Assembly (NCBI GenBank): GCA_950295325.1
Contig: OX485806.1
Coordinates: 22,756,001 to 22,820,000 of the forward strand
Reading direction: 5' to 3'
Source: Polytrichum commune
Taxonomy: Eukaryota; Streptophyta; Polytrichopsida; Polytrichales; Polytrichaceae
Length of the DNA stretch: 64,000 nucleotides
Shown here: piece after piece, positions 46,420 through 58,140 of the stretch
Layout of the letters: each line of letters starts with the position of its first letter
Position numbering within the stretch: the first letter of the stretch is position 1
Translations under genes and position numbers: made by a program
Notes under the pieces: generated by a model
Seen by the model: only the letters and a program-made list of their open reading frames with translations
Database searches by the model: none
What the model was told of the DNA's origin: nothing

Positions 46420-46655
46420 GTTGTTGGCATCATTGGGAAAGTCTAAATGTCAATGATTACATCGTTATATGTCACGCAATTGTATTATTTTTCTAACCTG
46501 CTCAAACAAAAGAGAAACCAACGACTTCAACTTGTTTGGAAAGTTTAGTGTATAGTGTCATGTAAGTAGGGGTTAAGTATAAGCTTTGGCATAAAGTTTT
46601 GTTGCAAGAATGCCTTGGCACCGCACCTTAGTATATTTCATGTAGCACCTTAGTT
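46420..46655. repeat. Dispersed repeat, copy 2
   Basis: Second copy of the segment at 42079-42345, at roughly 80 percent identity by eye, with the same order of landmarks. Confidence 0.7.
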
Positions 46656-46729
46656 CATTGAAATAAGTAATACCCGCTAAGGGTTTAGAGTTAGGCTTTA
46701 GGATTTAGGGTTCCCCGAAATCCTAATTA

Positions 46730-47426
46730 CGTGGGTACCCTAATCCTGTGGGCCGCCTATTGGCGGGGGTGGGGCCAATTCCCGAGGCGAACAAAACCCC
46801 AAACGTCACCTTTTTGAATTCTTTCTCTCTCTCTCCGCGCCAAGCATTCCCTCCGCGCCTCGCTTGGAAGCGCCGCGGCGATTCAGGCGCGGTATTCCTA
46901 CCATTTCTGCTTCTTCTTGTGTATTTCTCTTTTTGCTCTTGCTCTTGCTCTTGCTCTTGCATAACTCTTCTCCAATCTTAGGGTTTAGGAAGAGTGTTGA
47001 AAAACACAGAAACTTGCGGAGGAACGGTTTAGTGCGTGAGGGTAAAGGAACTTAGTAGAGGAGTTTTCAAGAGTGTTGAAGAAGAGTGTTGAAGAGTGCT
47101 GCAAAAAGTTAGGAGAACATCGTGTAGGAGATTGAGATTGTGCTTGTGAGTATCAGGAGTTCTTGTGTAGTTTGAGAGATTTCAAAGTCGTTTGAGCGAT
47201 TCTGTAGTTTTGTGATAGATTCAGGAGTTCCTTGAGACATTTAGAAGTTGTTTGAGAGATTGAAGAGTTGTTTGTGAGATTGAAGAGTTGTTTGAGAGAT
47301 TGAAGAGTTCTTTGAGGGATTGCAGAGTTGTTTGAGATTGAATAGTTGTTTCAGAGATTTCAGAGTTGTTATTGAGGGTTATTGGAAATCATCTACTCCA
47401 AAGTGTCTGCACAACAAATTTCAAAG
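46730..47426 (+). promoter_or_regulatory. Promoter and non-coding first exon of the ParB-like gene
   Basis: A GC-rich stretch with an ATTGG (inverted CCAAT) box at about 46759 leads into a pyrimidine patch TTCTTTCTCTCTCTCTCC (about 46820), typical of plant core promoters without a TATA box. The leader contains a GCTCTT microsatellite (46936-46961) and about nine copies of a 19-21 bp unit GTTGTTTGAGAGATTGAAGA (47150-47370). It ends at a donor, AAAG-GTATTG, at 47426/47427. The boundaries of transcription are inferred. Confidence 0.5.
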
Positions 47427-47528
47427 GTATTGTGTTATGTTTCTTAATTCTTAGTGTTGTAGCATACACAACGCATAAGCATTGTTTATGCTACGTGCAA
47501 ACTTTTTAAATATATTAGTAAAAAACAC

Positions 47529-47970
47529 TTTGGGGAGACGACCCAAACAAGGCTGCTGTTTGGGTCGATCGACCCAAACAAAGGCTGCTGTTTGGGTCGC
47601 TCGACCCAAACAAAGGCTGCTGTTTGGGTCGCTCGACCCAAACAAAGGCTGCTGTTTGGGTCGCTCGACCCAAACAAAGGCTGCTGTTTGGGTCACTCGA
47701 CCCAAACAAAGGCAGACGTTTGAAACCCTCCACCCAAACAAAGGCTGATGTTTGGGTTGCTCGACCCAAACACAGTCTTCTAAACCCTAAACTCATAAAG
47801 AAATCCATGATGTTAGATACAATATAAAATACAAATCCACCCAAAACTAAATAATCTGATGTAAGCATACAAATGATGTTCACATATAACAATACAAACT
47901 AGGGTCCTCTCATTCTTGGGTCTCTGGACGCAAACAAGGGCTAATGTTTGGGTTGCTCGACCCAAACACA
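47529..47970. repeat. Palindrome array in leader intron 1
   Basis: Eight to nine copies of the 22 bp palindrome, most with centre CT and one with AT. Five are separated by AAAGGCTGCT; two decayed copies and one isolated copy at 47948-47970 follow. The array lies in intron 1 (47427-48210), which ends TTCCTTGCAG directly before the ATG. Confidence 0.9.
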
Positions 47971-48210
47971 GTCTTCTAATTATAAACCCATCAAACAATC
48001 TATGATGTTAGATACAATATAAAATGCAAGTCCACCCAAAAATAAAAATACAATATCACCATTAAATGATGTTCACATATAACAATACACAAACCAACAA
48101 AATACATGCGGCAATCTATTACATTTCAATTACATCAAGTGACTTCTATTCAGTTTGAAGAAGTTTGGGTCAACCGATCGAAACTAACATTGGGGCTTCA
48201 TTCCTTGCAG

Positions 48211-49536
48211 ATGGCCCCAAAGAAACGACCAGGCAAAAGGTGGTTCATGCTTGCGCCAGACATGATATGGCAAGAGCACGAAACACCGGAAGATGACTCC
48301 TACGTTCCTAAGGACGGGCTTGTCCTCGCGTGGTCTATCCAAGTGGTTAAGGGTTCGCAATACAAAATGATTTTTGTTGTGAAGGTTGGGACCGTGGAGA
48401 AGCACACATGGGCTACTCTTACGGGGTGGGAGGTGGCATTGGTTCAGTCTCTTGGAGACTACGTGGATGTCATCCTCGAGAACAACGCTGTCCAGAACGC
48501 GCATATGTTTATGCACCAGTTCTCCGAACCCTTTGACGCTATCTATGCAAAAGAAACATGTGTAGAACCAGACGTCATCAAACCGGAGTCCATATTCATC
48601 GATAACAGTACATCGAACACAAAGGTGTCGAGCCGATTCACGAAACTAAAGCATGCAATCAGTGTGCTCAACAAAGCCCTGCAGAGCAAAACCAAGTCTC
48701 AGCAACCCGTGAGGCGGAAAGCTACAACAGAGGAAGGTGCAGGGTCGTCAAGACCTCAATCGGTAAGGAAGCCGCGACCAGTACCGGCTGACTCGCGGAG
48801 GACCACTCCCTCACAAACACCGACGGATAGCGAGACGCCTACACCTTCTGGGAGCCGTCAAACAACTCCATCCAAGCGGGCGAGAGAGTCCTCTGTGATG
48901 ACTGACGAGCCAGTATCACCGGAGTTGCGCATGCCGAAGCCCGGCGAAGAGGTGGATGCAGGGGAGCTGCAGAAAATCGTGAACAATTTCACGACGAAAT
49001 GCTCCCACTGTTTTTTCATGGGCAGGGATTTCAAGTTCGACGTGAACATCAGCCAGTGCCATCTAGCGCCACCGGAGAAGTGTGTCTGGGCAAAGGAGGA
49101 CGCCTACGTTGACTGGATAATCGCGCAGATCGTTTGCGAGCAGTTTAAAGACGACAGGCAAATGATTGTAGTGATGCCACAGGGTCTCAAGAAAATGCCT
49201 ACACCTGAAATGTGGCCAACAATTCAGAAGGGCGATTTTTGGCTTATAGACGGCCAGCACAGCGTGGAGGCATCCAAGAAAATCCAACTCATGAATGAGT
49301 GGGATGATCCGAACAATCAGAAGGAGAAGCTAAAGGTTTGGAAGGCACTGGTGGTGTGGTCTGACAACGAGACCAAACTCAGCGACATCTGCCGGTACTT
49401 CAATATGGGAAACAAGAAGAGGGCCTACCAAACATCCTGGATAAGGAATATCATGGCCTCGCGGGAGGTGTGGGAGTTCTATGGTAGGCCTCCTAAGGAG
49501 AGGGAGAATGCGAAGGACAAGAATCCCAAGTGGGAG
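48211..49536 (+). CDS. ParB-like gene, first coding exon
   Basis: 442 codons from the ATG that is the first triplet after the acceptor TTCCTTGCAG (MAPKKRPGKRWFMLAPDMIW). Residues about 1-120 form an unknown globular domain. Residues about 150-260 are Ser/Thr/Pro-rich with basic patches. From about 265 a second domain has CSHCFFMG and, at 343-354, DFWLIDGQHSVEASKK, which matches the DGQHR-type motif of ParB/sulfiredoxin-fold proteins (nucleotide-binding nucleases or CTPases in bacteria), though the motif Arg is Ser here. The exon ends at TGGGAG-GTGAGT, phase 0. Function in plants is unknown. Confidence 0.7.
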
Positions 49537-49544
49537 GTGAGTAT

Positions 49545-49805
49545 TTTTTGGGTCGACCGACCCAAACACCTGGTGCAGCCTTGTTTATCTAGTTTGGGTC
49601 GCTCGACCCAAACAATTGTTGTAGTCTTGTGTTTTCTAGTTTGGATCGATCGACCCAAACAATTGTTGCAGTCTTGTGTTTTTTTAGTTTGGGTCGATCG
49701 ACCCAAACAATTGTTGCAGTCTTGTGTTTTTTTAGTTTGGATCGATCGACCCAATCAATTGTTGCAGTCTTGTGTTTTTTTAGTTTGGGTCGATCGACCC
49801 AAACT
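49545..49805. repeat. Palindrome array in intron 2
   Basis: Six copies in the intron 49537-49894, separated by about 36 bp spacers containing AATTGTTGCAGTCTTGTG. The centres are AC, CT and AT; two copies have GGAT in place of GGGT in one arm. Confidence 0.9.
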
Positions 49806-49894
49806 CTTGTTGCAGATGTTGGTCATGATATGGTTTGAAAATCACATGTACATATCTAACACGCATTCAAATGTTATATTTTGTTCACGTCCAG

Positions 49895-51226
49895 GATTTC
49901 AAATACCAAATGATCAACAAATTCTCCTCCATTGATAATTCGAGCCACAAGCAGAAGAAATACAGCGACCTCAAGGGGGAGATTTACTTGATTACAGCAT
50001 CGGACTCAGTTTGGAGGAAGTGGAAAACCGTGTTTGAAAAGCACGAGACGGGGGATTTGATCGATCCCGACACTGGCATTTATTTCAGCCAAACCTCGCG
50101 CTTCAAGCAGATGAAGCCTCTCGTGAGAGAGTTTTTTAGAACTCTTCAAGGGCTGTCAGAGACGGAGGTGGAGAAAGCGGCATCGCACATCCTGCACGTG
50201 GCACCCACGGCGAAGAGGTGCTGGGTGCACCCGAAGATTGTCTTCCAAAAACCAAAATCTTTCGTTCCTTCATGCTACACCATGAAGGAATGGACGGACA
50301 ACAGGAAAAAGAAGACGACTATCGTGCAGGAGCTGCATAAATTGGTGCCAGAGAGGAATATTGTCGTGGACGGCGAGGTTCATGAGGCTAACTGGAGATC
50401 ATTCAAAGTTGAATATAAGTTCACCAGTGCCTCCATGGCGGCTCTAATAAGGGAAGCGGGGGACGACTTCTTGCGGGCCAAGATGGTGAAGGGTGGGAAG
50501 AACCGGGCGCTTCCGGATCACACAGCGCGTGCGTTCTCGAACTTCATCAAGGAGAAGAAGATTGTCCAGTTTGAAGGGGAAACGTACTTCAACATTGTCA
50601 CCGTCGACCCTTTGAAAATTCAGGGTTGGCCAGGTCAAGACGCCAGAATGGCGATAAGGACAAAAGCAAGGGACCGCTTTCCTTTTGGGATGATTGATTT
50701 CAGGAATATTCCTGGAAGCTCATTTGAGGGCACGATGAGCACCCTCTTCTACGATCCCTTCCTCTCTAAGTTCGTCGATTATGTAAGCCCTAAGTTCAGG
50801 GAGGTAGATATCTGGCTTTGGATAGTCAAGGATAGGAGGGCGGAGCAGGTGTACGAGCTTGTCCGGAAACTGCAGCCGGAGTATGCAATCTCCAAGTCTC
50901 ACTACATCGCTGCACCGGCGGAGGGGGCTTACACGACGTTGAGGGACAAGAAGACCAAGTTCGTCAACGTTTTGTGTTTGTACTTCGTGTACAAAGCGGA
51001 GTTGTTGAAGCTGCCGAACCACCCTATATCCCGGATGGACAAACTCTTCCAAGTTCTAGAAGGGTTGGGTGCCAACAAGTGCCTCTACGACGAGGCTAAA
51101 TACGCAAACTATCCCGTAGATGAGCTGCGTATGGAATTTTACGTCAGAATGATGAGGACGCTGACGAGGAGAGGGGACTGCATCTTCAACGTCTTCGGAG
51201 GCTCGAAACCTATCTATGCTGCCATG
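49895..51226 (+). CDS. ParB-like gene, second coding exon
   Basis: 444 codons in phase 0, from DFKYQMINKFSS after the acceptor CACGTCCAG to ...KPIYAAM at the donor ATG-GTAAGT. The exon is uninterrupted and well balanced, with no known domain. It contains aromatic-rich segments (WLWIVKDRRAEQVYELVRKL) and basic patches. A segment of about 25 codons upstream of 49895 is also open but lies inside the intron. Together with the first exon this is nearly 890 codons without a stop, which shows recent selective constraint or recent insertion of the retroelement farther on. Confidence 0.7.
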
Positions 51227-51249
51227 GTAAGTGATTTTCTATAGCTCGT

Positions 51250-51352
51250 GCGCAGTTTGGGTCGATCGACCCAAACTAGGGTCTTTGTTGGTTTGGGTCG
51301 ATCGACCCAAACTAGGCTCTTTGCAGGTTTGGGTCGATCGACCCAAACTAGA
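51250..51352. repeat. Palindrome array in intron 3
   Basis: Three copies, all with centre AT (perfect palindromes), spaced about 37 bp apart by TAGG(G/C)TCTTTG(T/C)..GG, in the 192 bp intron 51227-51418. Confidence 0.92.
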
Positions 51353-51418
51353 TATTGTTTTTGGTCTTGTTTATGTCCCTCGCCTAATTCTAATGTCTAT
51401 ATAACTTGGATTGTGTAG

Positions 51419-52785
51419 ATGTCGGGGCTGAGTATATACTCCTACATAGAGGATGGCGATCTGCCATTTTACAGGACGCAGAGATCGCTGGCGAAGAAGA
51501 TGGACATCCTCGATTGGATCCCGGGTAGCTACGTCGACGAGGTTGTTCAGGGGGGCGAAAACCCTCTTGATAGGGCGAGGCGGATCAACCTGGAAGAAAT
51601 GGCCATGAGGGCCACAACCCAAGTACCCGAACCTCTTGTCGGGTTGCATCCGGGCAATCCGTCCCGCACAGAAGGTGGCGAGGTCGAGGAGGAGGAGGAA
51701 GAAGAGGAGCACGAGGAGGCGGAGAAGGAAGGCGACGTCGAGGAAGGGGCAACGGGCTTCACGCAAGAATCCGAAGCCCCTCAACGGAAGAAGGCGATGC
51801 GGGCGGCAACCCCGCAGAGTAAGCTCGTGCCCGTCCTGACGGTGGACGATGCACGGGACATGTACTCTAGGGACGCCACCGCCACGTTCAGGGAGAGGAG
51901 GAAGTTAAAGGGGAAGAAGCTGTATGGCGACTACTCCGTGGAGGAGACCATTGCCATAAGCAGCGAGGACGACGATGACATTGAGCTCGCCAAACGGCTA
52001 AAATCAGATCCCCCGTCCCCGACAGTGTTCGCTGGCATGGTTAGGGTGAAGCCCGAGGTCCTGACTGTGGAGGAGGCGAACGAGAAGATGAGGAGGGACG
52101 AGGAGCAGCGAGTCCGCCTGCAGAAGGCTGCCGCGGAAGAACCCTCAATGCGGAACGAGGTCGCAGAGCTGAGGGCTCTCCTGTTGGAGCAGGAGCGTCA
52201 AAGGGCGATGGTCCAACCTCCGTCCCACGCCGACTTGATATCACAAGTGATACAAGGAATGTGGGCGCAAGGTTTGGTGGTGGCTCCCTCCAGCTCCTTC
52301 CCGCACTTACCCCCCGGCTTCCCTGCGCAGAGCATCCCTCAGCAGCCTTTGCTGCAATCGTCTTTCAGCTTCCAGCACTTGATTCGGCCCCACCAAGTTC
52401 CGTACGCGCCGGTCCAGCAAGTGGATGACCCCAACATCTGGCGCGTCTCTGGAGCCTCCTCCCCTTTGGGCCCTCCACCACTTCGGCCCCCCATAGTCAT
52501 GGCGCCCCCCCCCACCAATCGGACGACCCCAGGATGTTTGGGTCGACCGACCCAAACCCACCATCCACTATAGTGTCCGAAGGGCCCTCTCCAGATGCAG
52601 GACAGTTTGGGTCGGGCGACCCAAACCCCGTTGTAGCGCAGTCCTCCCTTGACCAACATGGGTGTCAACTAGACACGGCCATGCTAGATATTGAAGGCCT
52701 GCAAGGGCCTGGTGATACCTCTACTCCTAACCAAATCGATGAACCCATGCATGATGCACATGCGGAGATTGGTTTAGGACAAGGG
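51419..52785 (+). CDS. ParB-like gene, third coding exon, part before the insertion
   Basis: Starts MSGLSIYSYIEDGD after the acceptor GGATTGTGTAG, phase 0. It has an acidic run (VEEEEEEEEHEEAEKE), a charged coiled-coil-like region (EEANEKMRRDEEQRVRLQKAA) and a Pro-rich tail. At 52505-52513 a C9 tract ends the frame soon after (stop near 52571). One more C would lead into the next frame, which continues coding-like to 52785 and through the retroelement to 63221. Two copies of the palindrome (about 52538-52557 and 52604-52625) are read as FGSTDPN and FGSGDPN in that frame. It is thus broken by a probable one-base loss and by the LTR element. Confidence 0.6.
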
Positions 52786-53759
52786 TGTCGCGCACCTCTC
52801 CATAAGGAGTGCCCGAAACACCATGGGCACAAGGGGGACCCCGGAGTGACACCCGGGACTTGTGGCGCCGTTGGTGAGAGGGCCCAAGTGATCCTAGTGT
52901 GGGTGAGGGCCCCGGGCGTTGGGAACGCCTCCCACCCACAAAGACTAGGAGGCATGAGGGTGAGGCCATGAGCTATGCGTAGCTCATGGCGTGGTGATTC
53001 TAGAATGCTCAAGATCACCTCAATCGGAGGTGTGAGCTAGGAGTTATGGCCATTTGAGTGGGGTGCTGTCCCGGGACAGCGCCCTGGTACAGCAGTGCCT
53101 GGGAGTGATTCCCGGGACTGCCAAGGTTCAAACAGGCATAACTTCCTCAAGCCTTGCCCGAATGGGGCAAGCAAGGAGTCCATCGGCATCTACGTGAAGC
53201 GTAGATGCGGATGGAGTGGTTGGTTGTTATGATCAGACATCATACAAGGAAGTTATGATGGTCTGAAGCTGCTGGGGGGGTTCTAGGCCCAGCAGCTAAG
53301 GGAAAATGTCCACTTGGCCCCAACTCTTGGTAGAGAGACAAGAGGTTGGTTGGCGGTGGGGTAGGGGCTCCGTGTAGAGTCCTAGAGGCTTATATGGGTG
53401 AGGTGGTGTGGCCTCACCCACCCGAGGCCGAACGGCACGGCCTCCATGGGCATTGGCCCATTGTGAGGACATAGTTGCCTAGTATGGTTCGGGTTGTTGT
53501 AGTGTTGCTCCGGCAACGCGATGATCAACATAGGATTGGACTTCCATGGATGGAAGTCCACATTGGGGAAATGGGTTACCGATTAAGGGGTGAGCCCCGA
53601 AAGCAAAGTAGGAGGGTTGGTTCCCTCCTATGAACTATTGGTCCGGGGTAAGAGGAGCTATCCATTAGCATGGCGGAATGCGAAGGGTTAGCGACTCGTA
53701 ACCTTTGCTAGAATTGAAAATTGGCAAGATTATTAAGGGACCTAGCAAGGGTTGCGACA
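52786..53759 (+). repeat. 5' LTR of the chromovirus-type element
   Basis: 974 bp. It contains several short palindromes (CTGTCCCGGGACAG, CATCTACG...CGTAGATG, GGACTTCCATGGATGGAAGTCC-type) and a TATA-like GGCTTATATGGG near 53388. It has the same length as the 3' LTR, and I saw no difference in a by-eye comparison. Confidence 0.9.
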
Positions 53760-53761
53760 CT

Positions 53762-53773
53762 TGGTATCAGAGC
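53762..53773 (+). promoter_or_regulatory. Primer-binding site, initiator Met-tRNA
   Basis: TGGTATCAGAGC, two bases after the 5' LTR, is the standard complement of the 3' end of plant initiator tRNA-Met. Confidence 0.9.
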
Positions 53774-53810
53774 AGGGTTCCAATATTTGAGCTAGCACTT
53801 TGAGGGAGAC

Positions 53811-54310
53811 ATGGCTATCAAACCTGAGGGTTATTACGGTGAGCCGGGGTTTCCAAAAGGTTGTGAGGTTCAAATTGGAACAAAGATCATGTGTAAATGG
53901 AATTTGACCATACCATTAGTTCTCATGACAATGGTGGGCATGATGGTGGATTCAGTAAGGAAAATGGTGGAGTCCTTTGAAAGGGCTCCCGCACACCTCA
54001 AAAAAACATTTGGGGCCTAGAATACCGAATGCACCCAAAACCTTGGAGGGCATTAATGTTGGATTGAAATTCCAATTCGAAATGCTTAGAAGGTGGTGAT
54101 GTTGAAATGAACTTGGGGCACATGAGGCACGCGGGGTCTCTTAAGGTGTATATGTGCGAATTTCACACCCAAATGAATGGTACATCTAGGATGGACGAGC
54201 TTTCTAAAAAATGCATCGTTTTAGGTGGGTTTCAAAAGCGGGTAGTGAAAACCATGTTCAGGACCCCAAAGCTTCTTGAGGACGTAGTGCGAATCATAAA
54301 GATTTGAAGA
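53811..54310 (+). pseudogene. Gag remnant, first copy
   Basis: Starts MAIKPEGYYGEPGFPKG. A second piece (54107-54307) has SLKVYMCEFHTQMNGTSRMDELSKK, the conserved gag capsid pattern of chromoviruses. Stops and frameshifts separate the pieces. The following 54400-54620 region contains about three copies of a 65 bp repeat with GCCGCGGACGGAATGT, where zinc knuckles would be expected. Confidence 0.55.
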
Positions 54311-54689
54311 GCATTGAAGCCGATGGTCCTAAGAAGAAGTTGGGCGGCACATCACCACAAAGTGGGTTTAGCCGAAAGAGGTCCCAAGGAAATGAGTGCA
54401 AGTAGTTTGGCCCATTATGCCAAGGCAAATCATGCTAGCTCGTGCCGCGGACGGAATGTGAGAAGGTGGCTTGGTGGTACCAAGCTAGATCATATTTGTG
54501 CCACGGACGGAGTGTTAAAAGTTGGCCTTGCGGACCAAGCCAAACTCATGGTGTTGCCGAGGACCGAATGTAAGACGATGGCATTGTGGCCAAGGCTAGT
54601 AGCCTTTAGCCAAGGCCAAGTCTTTTGTACCTTGAGGCTCAAATGAATGGGAGAAATGTCTCATGGGTTGACAAAGAGGCAAGCCATTT

Positions 54690-55117
54690 CTTCTTGAGCC
54701 CAAAACTCACAAGGGAGTTGGGGCTTGCCGATTGATAGAGCGGGCAAGTCCACCAAGGTGCGGTTTGGAAAGGGCGAATCGCATGAGACAAAGGAGGCCG
54801 CGATGCATGTAACCTTTCAATGTGGGACATTGGATTTTTGTCAAAATTTCTCATCATGTGAAATAGATGAAATGCATGTCATTGTGAAGGCCGCCTTCTT
54901 TGAAACTCACATGATAGATGTGAGGTGCAAGCCGGTGTGCTTGCGGTGCATTATGATGTGTCATAATGGCAAAGAATTGAAGTTCAAATTAACAATGACT
55001 CCTATGGTAGGAGGACCTAAGTTGAATTTGGTCTTAATGGACCGAATTAAAAAAAAAAAAAAACATAATAGTCGTGGTTCAATTGGAGCAACTCCAAGGA
55101 ACGTATGGGGAGGCTAG
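54690..55117 (+). pseudogene. Protease-region remnant, first copy
   Basis: The frame 54725-55117 (FGKGESHETKEAAMHVTFQCGTLDFCQNF) resembles the region from the protease to the start of RT in chromoviruses. It ends in a poly-A tract (55050-55063) and GATPRNVWGG. The RT core that should follow, with its YxDD box, is absent; the sequence jumps to the start of the RNase H part within about 300 bp. Confidence 0.5.
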
Positions 55118-55429
55118 GAAAGATGGGCCTCCCCCAAACAACATTGGTGTGATGTTGGTGAAATACAAGGATGTATTCACCAATGTGTTGCCCAAAAAAA
55201 AATTACCGCCAAGAAGTGAAAAATCACTTTGCTCAACGAGAGATTGAGCTCTTGAGGTATGTGGTGATAAATGAAGTTGGTGGACGAACATGAAGAATGT
55301 CAAGGCAATCCAAAAGGAGAATTGGCCCTTGATTCAAAAGGGCTTAGGTCATTTGTTGGCCTAGCCAATTAGTACCACAACTTCATTCGAGAGTTTTCTA
55401 AGGTTGCTAGGACCTTATTCAACTTATTG

Positions 55430-56196
55430 AGGAAAATGGCTATCCCAAGAGTGGGATGAGCCTTGTCACCAAGCCTTTGGGGGGCTAAAAAACAAGTTCT
55501 CTTCGCCGCCCGTGCTTAAGTTCGCGGACTTTGACAAACCTTTTGAGGTGCATACGGGGGCGAGTAACTTTACCATTGGCGGATGTTGATCCAAGATGGA
55601 TGCCCATTGCATATGGGAGCATTAAGCTTAAAGGTTGTCAAACCTTGTGCGACTTGTGAAAGAAATGGCTATCCCAAGAGTGGGATGAGCCTTGCCACCA
55701 AGTCTTTGAGAAGCTTAAGAGTAAGTTCTCTTCGCCGCCCGTGCTCAAGTTCGCGGAGTTTGACAAACCTCTTGAGGTGCATACGGGGACGAGTGACTTT
55801 ACCATTGGCGGATGTTGAGGCAAGATGGATGGCCATGGCATATGAGAGCATGAAGCTCGATGGTTGTCCCACCTTGTGCGACTTGTGGAAGAAATGGCTA
55901 TCCCAAGAGTGGGATGATGTTTGTCACGAGTCTTTGGGGAGCTTAACACCAAGTTCTCTTCGCCGCCCGTGCTCAAGTTCGCGGAGTTTGACAAACCTTT
56001 CGAGGTGCATACGGGGGTGAGTGCCTTTGCCAATGGTGGATTATGTGTAAGATGGATGGCCATTGCATATGGGAGCATAAAGCTCGATGGTTGTCAAAGA
56101 AGACAACCAACTCATGACAAAGAACTTCTTTGCCGTAGTGCATTGCTTGAAGATGTGGCGACATTATATGGGGTCGCACAAAGCAAAGGTCTACAT
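55430..56196 (+). repeat. RNase H fragment in three tandem copies, first set
   Basis: Three copies of a 228 bp unit starting near 55435, 55667 and 55897, each encoding a WLSQEWD...FSSPPVLKFAEFDKPFEVHTG segment and then ...IAYGSIKLDGCQ. The third copy extends toward AKVY and is cut by the middle LTR at 56197. The same triplication recurs in the second internal region, so it predates the joining. Confidence 0.75.
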
Positions 56197-57192
56197 TGTC
56201 GCGCACCTCTCCATGAGGAGTGCCCGAAACACCATGGGCACAAGGGGGACCCCGGAGTGACACCCGGGACTTGTGGCGCCGTTGGTGAGAGGGCCCAAGT
56301 GATCCTAGTGTGGGTGAGGTCCCCGGGCGTTGGGAACGCCTCCCATCCACGAAGACTAGGAGGCACAAGGGTAAGGCCATGAGCTATGCGTAGCTCATGG
56401 CGTGGTGATTCTAGAATGCTCAAGATCACCTCAATCGGAGGTGTGAGCTAGGAGTTATGGCCATTTGAGTGGGGTGCTGTCCCGGGACAGCGCCCTGGTA
56501 CAGCAGTGCCTGGGAGTGATTCCCGGGACTGCCAAGGTTCAAACAGGCATAACTTCGTCACCACTTGCCCGAATGGGGCAAGTGAGGAGTCCATCGGCAT
56601 CTACGTGAAGCGTAGATGAAGATGGAGTGGTTGGTTGCTGGAATCAGACATCATACAAGGAAGTTATGATGGTCTGAAGCTGCTGGGGGCTTCTAGGCCC
56701 CGCGGCTAAGGGAAAATGTCCACTTGGCCCCAACTCTTGGTAGAGAGACAAGAGGTTGGTTGACGGTGGGGTAGGGGCCCCGCGTAGAGTCCTAGAGGCT
56801 TATATGGGTGAGGTGGTGTGGCCTCACCCACCCGAGGCCGAACGGCACGGCCTCCATGGGCATTGGCCTAATGTGAGGCCATAGTTGCCTAGTATGGTTC
56901 GGGTTGTTGTAGTGTTGCTCCGGCAACGCGATGATCAACATAAGATGGGACTTCCATGGATGGAAGTCCACATCTAAGGATTGGTTACCGATTAAAGGGG
57001 TTGGTTAGCGATTGAAGGGGTGAGTCCCGAAAGCAAAGTAGGAGGGTTGGTTCCCCTCCTATGAACTATAAGGTCCGGGGTGAGAGGAGCTAACCATTAG
57101 CATGGCGGTATGCGAATGGTTAGCGCTCGTAACCTTTGCTAGGAAATGAAAATTGGCAAGATGGTCAAGGAGGGCTAGCAAGGGTTGCGACA
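56197..57192 (+). repeat. Middle LTR
   Basis: 996 bp, same ends (TGTCGC, GCGACA), but diverged from the outer LTRs by substitutions and small insertions (an extra GGTTAGCGATTGAAGGGG-type stretch near 57005). It follows the RNase H remnant at GTCTACAT without a spacer or polypurine tract, so it is the 5' LTR of a second copy. Confidence 0.9.
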
Positions 57193-57194
57193 CG

Positions 57195-57206
57195 TGGTAT
57201 CAGAGC
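57195..57206 (+). promoter_or_regulatory. Second Met-tRNA primer-binding site
   Basis: TGGTATCAGAGC after the middle LTR, as at 53762. Confidence 0.88.
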
Positions 57207-57243
57207 AGGGTTCCAAATTTTGAGCTCGCACTTTGAGGGAAAC

Positions 57244-58140
57244 ATGACTATCAAAAAAATGCGGGTTGTGATGGTGAGCCCGTGGTTTCCAAAAGGTTGT
57301 GAGGCTTAAATTGGAACAAGGATCATGTGCAAGTGGAGTTTGACCATACCATTGGTTCTAATGACAATGGTGGGCACTAAGGTGGATTCGGTAAGGAAAA
57401 TGAAGGAGTGCTTTGAAAAGGGCTCCCACAAACCTCCAAAAGTATTTGGGGCCTAGAATACCGAATGCACCTAAAACCTTGGAGGGTATTAATTTTGGAT
57501 TGAAATTCCAATTTGAAATGCTTAGAAGGTGGTGATGTTGGAATTGGTGCAAATGAGGCACCCGGGGCCTCTTAAGGCCTATGTGCGCTATTCAAACGCA
57601 CAAGTGAAAGATACACCTAAAATGGACGACCTTGTGAGACATGCATCGTTTTAGGTGGGAATTCAAAAGCGGGTGGTGAATTCCATGTCCGAGTCCCCAA
57701 AGCTTCTTGAGGACGTATCGGGAATCTTTAAGATTTGAAGAACATTGAAGTCGATGGTCCTAAAAAGAAGTTCGACGGCGTACCACCATGAAGTGGGTTT
57801 AGCCGAAAAAGGTCTCAAGGAAATGGGCATAAGTAGTGTGGCCGTTATACCAAGGCAAATCATGCTCGTTCCGCGGACACAATGTGGGAAGGTGGCTTTG
57901 TGGTACCAAGCCAAATCATATTTGTGCTGTATGCGGAATGTTAGAAGTTGGTTTTATGCTACTAATCCATATAATGTTTGGGCCGCGGACAGAATGTTAC
58001 AATGTGAATTGGTGGTACCAAGCTAGAACATATTTGTGCCGCGGACGGGATGTTAAAAGTTGGCTTTGCGGACCAAGCCAAAACATATTGTTGCCGTGGA
58101 CCGAATGTTAGACTATGGCTTTGTGGCCAAGGCTAATAGC
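57244..58140 (+). pseudogene. Gag remnant and 65 bp repeats, second copy
   Basis: Parallel to 53811-54620 with many differences: the gag frame is broken by several stops, and the 65 bp GCCGCGGAC...AATGTTA repeat has about five copies (57840-58130), against three in the first copy. Confidence 0.55.

Noticed and set aside
52663-53018. ORFs over the three LTR copies (for example MILSILESPRHELRIAHG)
   Set aside because: The same frames recur at 56112 and 62136 because the LTR is repeated; they lie in non-coding LTR sequence with no domain.
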